Shown here: in pieces, positions 28,090-36,404 of the stretch | Numbering within the stretch: the stretch's first letter is position 1 | Layout: every line of letters begins with the position of its first letter | NCBI GenBank assembly: GCA_017983635.1 | Contig: JAGOBA010000005.1 | Location: forward strand, 124,001 to 188,000 | Length of the DNA stretch: 64,000 bases | From: Alphaproteobacteria bacterium | Lineage (GTDB): Bacteria > Pseudomonadota > Alphaproteobacteria > Micropepsales > Micropepsaceae | Reading direction: 5' to 3' | Program-made: the position numbers and the translations under genes | Notes under the pieces: generated by a model | Databases searched by the model: none | What the model saw: the letters and a program-made list of their open reading frames with translations, nothing else | Told to the model about the DNA's origin: nothing

Positions 28090-28859
28090 TCAGCCCTAAG
28101 GGCGCGGCGCTCGCGCTCCTCGCCCTGTTCGTGAGCGCCGCCGCCACGGCGGACGATGCCCCGCGCTGGCGCTTCGACGTTGAAGCAAGCTACAGCAGCC
28201 TGACCAAGAACAACGATCCGTGGCGCGAAGGCGCGCTGCGCGGCGGCTATCGCTTTGACGACGGCACATGGGCGACCGGAAGCGCCGAGTTCGCCGATCG
28301 CTTCAACATGTTCGACACCTACCTCGAAGCCCGCATCGACACCCAAGTCGCGCCCGGCGTCTCGATTTACGCTTTCGCGGGTGGCACGCCCGACGCGGAC
28401 TTCCGTCCGAAGACCGCCTTCGGCACAGGCGGCGGCGCGAGATTGTTCAAGGACGGCAGCGCGATCGAAGCACTCGTCGCCACGCTTGACCTACGCTACA
28501 GCGAATACCTGGCTGGCGACGTCGAAGCCGTGAACCCGGGCGTCGAACTCTACGCCTTCAAGGGCCAAGCGTGGTTCAGCGTCAAAGCGATCAACCTCTG
28601 GGACGAGACCGGCAAGCACCGTAGCGGCTACACCCTCCGCCTCGACGTTGAGCCAAGCGAAGGCTACACGCTCTTTGTCGGCCACGCCGATGCGCCCGAC
28701 ACTTCGGACGGCGTCACCATCGACACTCAATCCTGGTTCGGTGGTGTTGGCGTTCCACTAAACGACACAACCACACTCCGTCTCATCGGCGCGCAAGAAC
28801 TGCGCAACGGCGGCTACGACCGCACCGCGATCACCCTCGCGCTGAGCGTGCGGATGTGA
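28086..28859 (+). CDS. YaiO family outer-membrane beta-barrel protein
   Basis: 257 residues. A GTG start inside the receiver stop (GTGA) leads directly into a signal peptide (ALALLALFVSAAATA). The mature protein is a series of short amphipathic strands rich in alternating aromatic residues, ending ITLALSVRM, and resembles the YaiO outer-membrane family. In E. coli yaiO lies near the glycosyltransferase gene yaiP. A role as the outer-membrane exit for the adjacent synthase product is inferred. Confidence 0.72.
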   Translation: MISPKGAALALLALFVSAAATADDAPRWRFDVEASYSSLTKNNDPWREGALRGGYRFDDGTWATGSAEFADRFNMFDTYLEARIDTQVAPGVSIYAFAGGTPDADFRPKTAFGTGGGARLFKDGSAIEALVATLDLRYSEYLAGDVEAVNPGVELYAFKGQAWFSVKAINLWDETGKHRSGYTLRLDVEPSEGYTLFVGHADAPDTSDGVTIDTQSWFGGVGVPLNDTTTLRLIGAQELRNGGYDRTAITLALSVRM

Positions 28860-28862
28860 TCG

Positions 28863-29906
28863 ATGAGCGTTCTAACGGCCATCTGGCTGACCTCGCTTCT
28901 GTTGTCGGCAAGCGCGACTGCTGCGATGTGCTCGCTCATCGCCGCACGTGTGGTACGCACCGCCAAAGCTGAAGCCCGTGCGGCGCTGAAACGTCGGTTG
29001 ACGCAAGCGCTGCTCGCCGCAGCCGAAGACGACACAAAGACGCCGCCCTTCGCCAACCTCAGCCGCCACCGCCGCACCGTGTTGACCGAAGCTGGCATCG
29101 AACTCTTGGACCTCGTGCGCGGCGCCATGGCGTTTCGCATTGTCGACGTCCTGATGCGCGCCGGTGCGAACCGCGTGCTCGATCGCTGGATAAAGAGCGC
29201 GAACCCGCTCCGCCGCGCTGCCGCCGCCGAAGCCATGGCGCACTTTGCTAACCACGCCGGCCTCGCCGAACTGCAAGCCGCCCTCGACGACACCGACGCC
29301 GACGTACGCCTCGCCGCCGCGAGCAGCCTAATCAAGCTCGGCGCCGCGCCGCCATTACCGGATCTGCTCCGCCACTTGAACGATCACGGCACCCCTTCCG
29401 CGCGCATCGCGCAGATCCTCGGCCTCATCGTCGATCAACATCCGGGCGAAATCTTGAAGCTCGCTCAAGATGGCAACGCCGGCCCGTTCATTCGCGCCAA
29501 AGCGATCGAGACGATGGCCGGCACCGGCGACTACGCGCTTCTGCCCCACGTGATAGGGCTCGCAACCGACGACGACGCCGACGTCCGCGCCGCCGCGATT
29601 CGCAGCCTCGCCAAGCTCGCTCACCCGGCCGCGCGCGACACGATTGCCAACGCCATCGCCGACAAGGCCTGGTTCGTTCGCGCCGCCGCCGCCGAAGCCG
29701 CAGGCAAGCTCGGCCTCTACGATCTCGTGCCCGTGCTCACCACGCTGGTGGACGATCCGATCTGGTGGGTTCGCTTCCGCGCCAGCGAAGCCCTAATCGC
29801 GCTCGACGAAGTGGGCCGCGCCGCTCTGCGCAACATCGCTGCCAAGGCCCGCGGCCGCTCCGCCCATGCGGCAAGCGTCGCTCTCGCCGAACGAGCGCAA
29901 GCATGA
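28863..29906 (+). CDS. membrane-anchored HEAT-repeat protein
   Basis: 347 residues: one N-terminal membrane helix (about residues 5-27), then tandem HEAT-like helical repeats such as DDTDADVRLAAASSLIKLG and DDDADVRAAAIRSLAKLA. HEAT arrays are scaffolds for protein contacts. It starts 3 bases after the YaiO gene and overlaps the GT2 gene by ATGA. It may link the synthase to the receiver or to the outer-membrane protein; no enzymatic motif is seen. Confidence 0.82.
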   Translation: MSVLTAIWLTSLLLSASATAAMCSLIAARVVRTAKAEARAALKRRLTQALLAAAEDDTKTPPFANLSRHRRTVLTEAGIELLDLVRGAMAFRIVDVLMRAGANRVLDRWIKSANPLRRAAAAEAMAHFANHAGLAELQAALDDTDADVRLAAASSLIKLGAAPPLPDLLRHLNDHGTPSARIAQILGLIVDQHPGEILKLAQDGNAGPFIRAKAIETMAGTGDYALLPHVIGLATDDDADVRAAAIRSLAKLAHPAARDTIANAIADKAWFVRAAAAEAAGKLGLYDLVPVLTTLVDDPIWWVRFRASEALIALDEVGRAALRNIAAKARGRSAHAASVALAERAQA

Positions 29907-31291
29907 TTGAGACGTTCATCATCGCGCTCGCCTGGTTCATCATAGGCGCCGGTCTGCTGCAGAACCTGATCTATGCGGTGCAACTCTTCGTCGCCGGCCG
30001 CGCTCTCGCGCTCCGCCCACCGCTCGCGACCTCCAACAAACTCTGGCAACGCACCGGCGATGTCGTTCCGCCGATCTCCGTGCTCGTCCCCGCCTACAAC
30101 GAAGAGCGCACGATCGTCGCCGCGATCCGCTCGATGCTCTCGCTCGAGTACCCGAACTTCGAAGTCATCGTCATCGACGACGGCTCAAGCGACAACACGC
30201 TCGCCGCCATCGACGCCGAGTTCCAACTCAAGACTGTCACCCGCGCGATCGACAAAGCCGTCCAGCACAAGCCGCTCAAAGGCGTTTACGCCAGCGAGCG
30301 CACGCCAAAACTCATCGTTGTCGCCAAAGAAAACGGCGGCAAGGCCGACGCGCTGAACGCCGGCATCAACGTCTCGCGCGCACCGCTATTCTGTGCCCTC
30401 GACGCCGACTCGCTGCTCGAAGGCGATGCGCTGCTCCGCGCCGTCCAGCCGTTCGTCGACGACCCCATCCGCACCGTCGCGGTCGGCGGCACGATCCGCA
30501 TCCTGAACGGCTGCACCACCGACAGCGGCCGCGTCACCGCCGTAGGCCTACCCAAAAGCCCGCTCGCCCTCTTCCAGATCATCGAGTACTTGCGCGCCTT
30601 CCTGATGGCGCGCCTGTCGCTCAGCCGTATGCAAGCGCTCACGATCATCTCCGGCGCGTTCGGCCTCTTCCGCCGCCAAGTCGCGATCTCCGTTGGCGGC
30701 TACAGCCCCGAAATCGTCGGCGAAGACCTCGAACTCGTGATCAAGATCCACCGCGCCATGCGCGAGCGCGGCAAAGACTATCGCGTCGAATTCATCCCCG
30801 AGCCCGTCTGCTGGACCGAAGCACCGGAGTCGCTCGGCGTTCTCGCCAACCAGCGCCGCCGCTGGCAACGAGGCGCCCTCGAAACCTTCTTCAAGCACAA
30901 AGACATGTTGACCGACCGCCGCTACGGCCGCATCTCTTGGCTCGGCATGGGCCAGATGCTGCTCGTCGACGTGATCGGCCCGATCGTCGAAGTCCTGGGC
31001 TACATCCTGATCCCGTTCTTCTACTTCACCGGCCAACTCAGCATCGACTACATGCTGGCCTTCCTCGCCGTGACGTTCGCCTTCGGCGTCTTCATCAGCG
31101 TCGGCGCCTTGATCCTCGAAGAACTCGAACTCCGCCGCTTTCCGAACGCCCGCGACCTCTCGATCTTGGCGCTGGCTGCCGTCGCCGAGAACTTCGGGTA
31201 CCGCCAACTCAACAACCTCTGGCGCCTGCAGGGCCTGTGGCAATACATGCGAGGAGAATCCGGCTGGGGTCCCCGCACGGTGCGCGCTTGA
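29903..31291 (+). CDS. processive family 2 glycosyltransferase (polysaccharide synthase-like)
   Basis: 462-residue membrane GT2 enzyme. An N-terminal membrane helix is followed by the GT-A domain with PAYNEE, IDDGSSDN (Asp92-Asp93), Asp167-x-Asp169, GED (273-275) and QRRRW (Gln317 to Trp321), then three or more C-terminal membrane helices. The D,D,D,QxxRW set marks processive synthases such as PgaC, NodC and BcsA. The start is the ATG overlapping the HEAT gene stop. The sugar substrate cannot be read from sequence. Confidence 0.9.
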   Translation: MIETFIIALAWFIIGAGLLQNLIYAVQLFVAGRALALRPPLATSNKLWQRTGDVVPPISVLVPAYNEERTIVAAIRSMLSLEYPNFEVIVIDDGSSDNTLAAIDAEFQLKTVTRAIDKAVQHKPLKGVYASERTPKLIVVAKENGGKADALNAGINVSRAPLFCALDADSLLEGDALLRAVQPFVDDPIRTVAVGGTIRILNGCTTDSGRVTAVGLPKSPLALFQIIEYLRAFLMARLSLSRMQALTIISGAFGLFRRQVAISVGGYSPEIVGEDLELVIKIHRAMRERGKDYRVEFIPEPVCWTEAPESLGVLANQRRRWQRGALETFFKHKDMLTDRRYGRISWLGMGQMLLVDVIGPIVEVLGYILIPFFYFTGQLSIDYMLAFLAVTFAFGVFISVGALILEELELRRFPNARDLSILALAAVAENFGYRQLNNLWRLQGLWQYMRGESGWGPRTVRA

Positions 31292-31397
31292 GGCTACGAC
31301 ATCCGCTCGAGGTTTGGTCGATTGGTTGCTGTCCTGTCCGGAGAAGGGCTTCTTTGTCCCGATCAACTCGGCGCCTACGGACACACTATTGGCTCAT

Positions 31398-31724
31398 TCA
31401 ACCGCGCGGCGGCGGGTCCAGTATTCGCGCCATCGCCGTCATCAGCGCCCGCGCTGCTTGACGCAACGCGTTTACGTCCCGCGACTGCGCCTCGAGCAGC
31501 GCGTTCAACGCGGCGGCCTTCTCGCTCAATTCAGGAAACCCGAACGTGCCGCCGCGTCCCGAGAGCGAGTGGGTCGCCGCAATTAGAAGCGCCCGCTCCG
31601 GCGCCGCCGCGCTCAACGTGTCGGCTTTCATCAACCCCGCCGTCAGCACCGGGCGTTGCCCGTTGAGCTCCGTTAGAAACGCCGCCCGAAGCGACGCCAA
31701 CCGATCGTCGAAAGCCGCACTCAC
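31398..31724 (-). CDS. HPt domain phosphotransfer protein
   Basis: 108-residue single HPt domain. The phosphoaccepting His52 is in THSLSGRGGTFGF, the typical HxLxGxGGTFGF signature. It starts at a GTG overlapping the TGA of the receiver gene. As third gene of the kinase-receiver-HPt operon it completes a His-Asp-His relay whose final acceptor could be the stand-alone receiver heading the facing operon. Confidence 0.88.
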   Translation of the reverse strand: MSAAFDDRLASLRAAFLTELNGQRPVLTAGLMKADTLSAAAPERALLIAATHSLSGRGGTFGFPELSEKAAALNALLEAQSRDVNALRQAARALMTAMARILDPPPRG

Positions 31725-32092
31725 GCGAGAAACCTCTTGGCCATCGAAGCAAAGGTCTGCGGATCGAACGGCTTTGGAATGACCCCGGCCGCGCCCAGCG
31801 TGATCAGCTTGGCCACATCATGCGCCTGCGTCCGCGCAGTCACAAAGGCGACCGGGATCGTCTGCAGTTCCGGATTCTCCCGCAACCGCTTCAACGTGCC
31901 CGGCCCGTCAAGCTCCGGCATGATGTAGTCGAGCAAGATCAGATGCGGCTGCCAACGCGGCGCCACCTCAACCGCCTGCGCGCCGGACGGGCACGCCAAC
32001 GTCTCGATCTCTTCGTCAAGCTCCAGAGCCAAACACGCGACCTCGCGAATGTCAGCCTCATCATCGACATAGAGAATACGATAGCGGCTCAT
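31721..32092 (-). CDS. single-domain response regulator (receiver)
   Basis: 123-residue receiver. The acidic pocket is VDDEAD, the phosphoacceptor Asp55 in LLDYIMPELDG, Thr in FVTARTQ and Lys in PKPFD. It overlaps the histidine kinase gene upstream (ATGA) and the HPt gene downstream (GTGA). It is the likely middle carrier between the kinase and HPt. Confidence 0.92.
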   Translation of the reverse strand: MSRYRILYVDDEADIREVACLALELDEEIETLACPSGAQAVEVAPRWQPHLILLDYIMPELDGPGTLKRLRENPELQTIPVAFVTARTQAHDVAKLITLGAAGVIPKPFDPQTFASMAKRFLA

Positions 32093-34224
32093 GCGGCCAC
32101 CTCTTGAACTTCACCGGCAGCGAGCGGCAACTCGACATGGAACGTCGTCCCCGCGCCTTCCTTGGTTTCGAACGAAATCTCGCCCCCCAGATGCACGACG
32201 ATCGAACGCGCGATCGCAAGGCCAAGCCCGCTGCCTTCGCCCTTCGCTTGCTCGGCCTGCGCGAAGCGCTTGAACATTCGCGCCTGAAACGCCGGAGCAA
32301 TCCCGGGCCCACTGTCGCTGACCGAGAGCCGCAGTCTCGTCGCGTGCTTGCGCAACGACACCGCAACCTCGCCACCCTCCGGCGAAAACTTGATCGCATT
32401 CGAGAGCAGATTGATCACGACCTGGACCAACCGGTCCTTGTCCGCGCGCACGACATCATGCGGCGAGTCCGGATCGAGCGCGAGCTTCACACGGCGCTGC
32501 GTGGCCGCGCCGTTCATCACGGTGATCGCCTCGCGTACCACATCGACGAACTTGATCGAGCGCACGTCGAACGATGCGATCCCCGCCTCAATCTTCTCCA
32601 CGTCCAAAATCTCGTTGATCAATCCGACCAAGCGCCGGCTGTTGTTGAGCGCAATGCCGATCAGCCGCTCGACCTTCGGCGGCAACGCGCCGCCCGGATT
32701 GCCCAAGATCACGCCCAACGACCCGATGATCGACGTCAGCGGATTGCGCAGCTCATGGCTCATCGTCGCCAGAAACTCGGTCTTGTGCCGGCTCGCCGTT
32801 TCCGCCGCGGCCTTGGCCTCTGTGAGTTCGGCTTCGCGCAGCTTCAGGTCCGTAATGTCGGGTGACCCAACAACAAGTGTTCCATCGCTCAGGCGCGTGC
32901 CGCGCACCAGGTACCAACGCTTTCCCACACGCGCCTCGAACGGCGGACCGCACGCGGCGAGGCGGGCATAGACTTGCGCACCGGTCACCGTCGCTTCCAT
33001 GTCCGGCACTTCCAAACCAACCAGACGCGCCGCCCCCTCGAGCACATCCGCATAGTGATCGCCGGGCTCCGCCGTCTGCCCATTGCGCAACCGCGCGTCG
33101 CGCGCCGTCTTGTTGGAACCCAAGAAGCGGCCGTCCTTGCCGACCAGTGTCAATCCGCCCGGTGCTGCTTCGATCGCTTCAAGCAAGCGATGCTCCGCCG
33201 CCGCCACCGCGGCGCGCGCTTCGACTTCCGGCGTCACATCGCGCGTCGTGCCGCGAAAGCCGACGAACGTTCCGGTTTGATCGAACGCCGGCGCCGCACT
33301 CCCGGACAGCGTGCGCACCCGCCCGGCGGCATCGACCACATCCCAGTGATTGTCGCGATAGGGCTTGCGGTCGGCAAAGGCCTTGATCCGCCGTTCGAAC
33401 TCTAGGTCGCTCATGCCCGGCGGCTTGAACGTGTTCATGTGCGCGCCGAGAAACTTCGTATGGTCGATCATCGACGTTGCCTGCGCCCCGGCGGTGATCG
33501 CCGTGATCCGGCCCTCCGCATCGGTCTCCCAGAACCAGTCGGCCGAAGAGTTTGCAAAGTCGCGGAACCGGTCGTGGCTCGCCGCAACCGCCGCTAGCGT
33601 TTCCTGGTCGCTGCGATAGACCGCCTTCTCCATCTCGCGCAAGTTGCGCGCCTGCTCGCGCCGCTCGTGAACTTGCGCGATCAGCGTCGTCTTCCAGAAC
33701 GAAATCATCCCGGCGAGCACGCTCGCCGTGAGCATGAAGAACGCATAGTGCAACCATGGCCCCGGCTCCTGACTAGCCGCCAAGGCCGCAGCCCACGCCA
33801 CCCAGCACGCGGCGACGAGCGCGTAAAATTCCCGGTCGTCGATGAGCAGAGTCGCGGCCCCGATCATCGTCAGCGCCAAGTTCGTCGATTGGTTCGAATC
33901 GCCGCTCAGCACCAGCAACAACGCACTGTTGAACCAAACGAAGCCGAAGACGATCGCCATCGTGCGCCGCAGGATCGAATCCGGCAACAGGTTGCGCCCG
34001 AGCGCTGCATGCAGCGCCAGAAAGGCGGCACAGGTCGCCGCCGCCGCCGCAAACATCGGTGCGCCGAGTGCCGGCGGCAGAAGCAGAATATGCATCACGG
34101 CGTAGAACGCGTAGACGGCCGCGCCGACGAACAGCGCTCGCTTTGTCAATAAGACGAAGCCCGGCGCATACGCCTCGATGGCTGCGACTGTGCGCAGTTC
34201 GCTGGATTTGAAACGCCCGGCCAT
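32089..34224 (-). CDS. membrane PAS histidine kinase
   Basis: 711 residues: about six membrane helices in residues 25-180, a short coiled coil, two PAS domains (about 215-335 and 345-465), a DHp domain with His490 in MSHELRNPL and an ATPase domain with NLLSNAIKFSP, DSGPGIAP and GSGLGLAIARS. It lacks a fused receiver; the receiver and HPt are encoded as separate overlapping genes. I chose the ATG at 34224, which overlaps a CtrA-like box; a start 42 bases upstream is possible but adds 14 unrelated residues. Confidence 0.9.
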   Translation of the reverse strand: MAGRFKSSELRTVAAIEAYAPGFVLLTKRALFVGAAVYAFYAVMHILLLPPALGAPMFAAAAATCAAFLALHAALGRNLLPDSILRRTMAIVFGFVWFNSALLLVLSGDSNQSTNLALTMIGAATLLIDDREFYALVAACWVAWAAALAASQEPGPWLHYAFFMLTASVLAGMISFWKTTLIAQVHERREQARNLREMEKAVYRSDQETLAAVAASHDRFRDFANSSADWFWETDAEGRITAITAGAQATSMIDHTKFLGAHMNTFKPPGMSDLEFERRIKAFADRKPYRDNHWDVVDAAGRVRTLSGSAAPAFDQTGTFVGFRGTTRDVTPEVEARAAVAAAEHRLLEAIEAAPGGLTLVGKDGRFLGSNKTARDARLRNGQTAEPGDHYADVLEGAARLVGLEVPDMEATVTGAQVYARLAACGPPFEARVGKRWYLVRGTRLSDGTLVVGSPDITDLKLREAELTEAKAAAETASRHKTEFLATMSHELRNPLTSIIGSLGVILGNPGGALPPKVERLIGIALNNSRRLVGLINEILDVEKIEAGIASFDVRSIKFVDVVREAITVMNGAATQRRVKLALDPDSPHDVVRADKDRLVQVVINLLSNAIKFSPEGGEVAVSLRKHATRLRLSVSDSGPGIAPAFQARMFKRFAQAEQAKGEGSGLGLAIARSIVVHLGGEISFETKEGAGTTFHVELPLAAGEVQEVAA

Positions 34225-34238
34225 TAACGCCCCGTTAG
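34224..34238 (-). promoter_or_regulatory. CtrA-like box overlapping the histidine kinase start
   Basis: On the minus strand CTAACGGGGCGTTAA (CtrA consensus with one mismatch) runs straight into the ATG of the kinase gene, so the T and A of the box's last half-site form part of the start region. The GGGG inside it could also act as the ribosome-binding site. A CtrA molecule bound here would block rather than recruit RNA polymerase. Confidence 0.4.
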
Positions 34239-34315
34239 GACTCTGGCGCGTGCACCGCCAGTTCAAGCGGCGATCATAGGTCCGCGGGCGTTAATTTCCG
34301 GTGGTACGAAAGGGC

Positions 34316-35206
34316 TTAGGGCCCTGTCACCCGGTACCCTTTTGCGCGCAACATCGCGACCACGCTGTCGCGCCCGACAAGATGGCCGATCCCGACCGTC
34401 ACGAAGTGCGTCTTACCGGAGGCGAGCATCTCCCGAAGCTTGGGCACCCAGTTGCGATTGCGCCCGACCAGGAGCTGAGAGCGCAGCTGCGGCACTTCCT
34501 CAAACCCTTGATCGACAAGCTTCGACAGCCGCGCCGTATCGCCCGATGCCCATGCCGCAACCAAGTCGTAAGGCAAGTTCGGCTCCTCCAAAATGCCCTG
34601 CACGGTCGCCTTCAGATATGCGGTCTCCGTCCGGCGATCGAGCGCCGCGAAGTTCGACAACTGCTCTTCGACCGTCTCAAGATAAGCAAGCGCCGCGCCC
34701 TGCGCCTTTGCATCTTCTTCGATCACATGATCGACGCCGTAGTAGGACGAAAATCCCGCCTTGATGTAGCTGTAAAGCTCGAGATACACGGCCGCGAGCC
34801 ACGGTCTGAGCGACGTCAGCAGCTTCGGCGGATACTGCACCTTCCACGCCGCCGCCTCCATGTCCTCGAACAGCTTAGCCGGCAGCACATCCTTCAGCGT
34901 CTTCCCGCTGGGCAGCTTTCCAGACGTCTCCACGAAGCGCAGCATTGCCGCGCCGCCGTCGTCGAGCGGCGCCTCGAACGCGAACACTTGCGACGCTGCG
35001 CGCGCCTTATCGATCTCCTCGCGCTTCCACTTCGTCTGCGGCGGTAAGAGATGGATCGACCCGAACAGGTAAAGCGTCCGGCCGTCCTTTTCGACAACCC
35101 ACAGCGGCGGCGTCGCTTGCTCCGGGACGACGGGTTCTTCCGCCCACGCCGCCGGCGCGGCAAGCAGCAGAAGCGCAATCATCAACGCGCGCAACACAAC
35201 ACTCAT
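34316..35206 (-). CDS. TraB/GumN family protein
   Basis: 296 residues with a signal peptide (ALMIALLLLAAPAAWA). The family motifs are LYLFGSIHLLPP near the N-terminus and FVTVGIGHLVGRDSVV near the C-terminus, where conserved Gly and His residues suggest a Tiki-like metalloprotease fold. It overlaps the HPr gene by ATGA, an unexpected coupling of an exported protein to a cytoplasmic PTS carrier. Confidence 0.85.
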   Translation of the reverse strand: MSVVLRALMIALLLLAAPAAWAEEPVVPEQATPPLWVVEKDGRTLYLFGSIHLLPPQTKWKREEIDKARAASQVFAFEAPLDDGGAAMLRFVETSGKLPSGKTLKDVLPAKLFEDMEAAAWKVQYPPKLLTSLRPWLAAVYLELYSYIKAGFSSYYGVDHVIEEDAKAQGAALAYLETVEEQLSNFAALDRRTETAYLKATVQGILEEPNLPYDLVAAWASGDTARLSKLVDQGFEEVPQLRSQLLVGRNRNWVPKLREMLASGKTHFVTVGIGHLVGRDSVVAMLRAKGYRVTGP

Positions 35207-35487
35207 GAGTCCTCACCGAACTTGCCCGCGACCAAGGCCTGCAACGCATCCAACGCCGCGACCGCTTCGCGCCCCGTCGCGACAATGGAAATCTCGCTGC
35301 CGATGCCGGCACCCAGCATCATCAAACCCATGATCGAAGTCGCCGAAACGCTGCTGCCGTCTTTGCTGACCATGACCTGCGCATCGAACTTCGCCGCGCA
35401 TTGCACGAACTTCGCCGACGCGCGCGCGTGCAGACCCTTGGTGTTCACGATCGGGAGCACGCGCGAAAGCGCGCCCGCCTCAGCCAC
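35203..35487 (-). CDS. phosphocarrier protein HPr
   Basis: 94-residue HPr. The phosphoacceptor is His20 in NTKGLHARASAKF, and Ser51 in SIMGLMML is the site expected for HprK. The GTG start overlaps the EIIA stop and has AAGGA 9 bases upstream; the longer frame would lie inside the EIIA gene. With EIIA and HprK next to it this is a regulatory PTS without sugar permeases. Confidence 0.94.
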   Translation of the reverse strand: MAEAGALSRVLPIVNTKGLHARASAKFVQCAAKFDAQVMVSKDGSSVSATSIMGLMMLGAGIGSEISIVATGREAVAALDALQALVAGKFGEDS

Positions 35488-35881
35488 CAGCAAGTTCCTT
35501 AGAGGCGACGCGAATATATTTCCGCCCCGCCTCCTGTGCCTTGTCAACCGCTTCGGCGAGCTTCGCGGTCGAGCGCACCGACGCCAGCTTGATCAGCATC
35601 GGCAGGTTCACGCCCGCGATCACTTCGACTTGGCCCGACCCCATCGCCGAGATCGCGAGGTTCGACGGCGTACCGCCGAACATGTCGGTCAGAAGAATCA
35701 CACCGTCGCCAACCTCGACCGCCTTGATCGAGTCGAGAATCTCTTCACGCCGCACCTCCATGTCGTCCTGCGGCCCGATGCACACTGTGCGAAACAGCGT
35801 TTGCGGACCAACGACATGCTCGGTGGCGGCTTTGAGTTCATCAGCCAGGCGGCCGTGCGTAACCAGGACGACGCCAATCAT
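35480..35881 (-). CDS. PTS mannose-type EIIA protein
   Basis: 133-residue EIIA of the mannose/PTS regulatory class, with active His9 in VLVTHGRLADEL and LLTDMFGGTPSN in the middle. It accepts phosphate from HPr. It lies between hprK and the HPr gene; a rapZ gene often found at this place is absent, leaving a 93-base gap. Confidence 0.93.
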   Translation of the reverse strand: MIGVVLVTHGRLADELKAATEHVVGPQTLFRTVCIGPQDDMEVRREEILDSIKAVEVGDGVILLTDMFGGTPSNLAISAMGSGQVEVIAGVNLPMLIKLASVRSTAKLAEAVDKAQEAGRKYIRVASKELAGG

Positions 35882-35974
35882 GAGGATCTAAGACGGCTCC
35901 AGAAGGGGCGCATTACATAGTCCTGTTCGCCCGCCGCCTCAACGCGCGAGGCCGCCAGGAAAGGGGATTGACCG

Positions 35975-36403
35975 TTACGCGATAGGCACAGAAATCAGCG
36001 CCAACCGCAACTTCGCGGGCGCCGATGCCTCAAAAGGGTTGAGCACAAGCAGCGGAATGGCTGGTTTGGGAGCACCCGGCAAAGACCATGTGGCGCCCTC
36101 CGGCATTCGTTCCAGCCGATTCGGGGTCAACGAAACCGCCAGGACGAGCCGTGTCGCGGCCTTAAGCGGCGCCCGGAGAATCCCCGCCCCGCGGCCTTCG
36201 ATCAGCCCCGCGATCGTCAAAGGCGCCCGCGCCGCCAACGTACCACCCTCAACCGTCACGGCTGTCTGATCGTCCGAGACAAGCAGCGCGCCGTCCCCAA
36301 TCAGCCGCAACGCCAAATCGCTCTTTCCCGCCCCCGACGCCCCCAGCAGCAGAACGCCTAGCCCCGCGATATCGACCGCCGTCGCGTGAACGAGCGTCGT
36401 CAT
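35975..36403 (-). CDS. hprK: HPr kinase/phosphorylase, short alphaproteobacterial form
   Basis: 142-residue protein made only of the C-terminal kinase domain. The P-loop is GASGAGKS (residues 21-28), with LVSDDQTAV and the capping GLIEGRGAGIL motif. It would phosphorylate Ser51 of HPr. The gap to chvG is a single base, so PTS regulators and the ChvGI two-component system are probably one transcript. Confidence 0.92.
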   Translation of the reverse strand: MTTLVHATAVDIAGLGVLLLGASGAGKSDLALRLIGDGALLVSDDQTAVTVEGGTLAARAPLTIAGLIEGRGAGILRAPLKAATRLVLAVSLTPNRLERMPEGATWSLPGAPKPAIPLLVLNPFEASAPAKLRLALISVPIA

Positions 36404-36404
36404 G

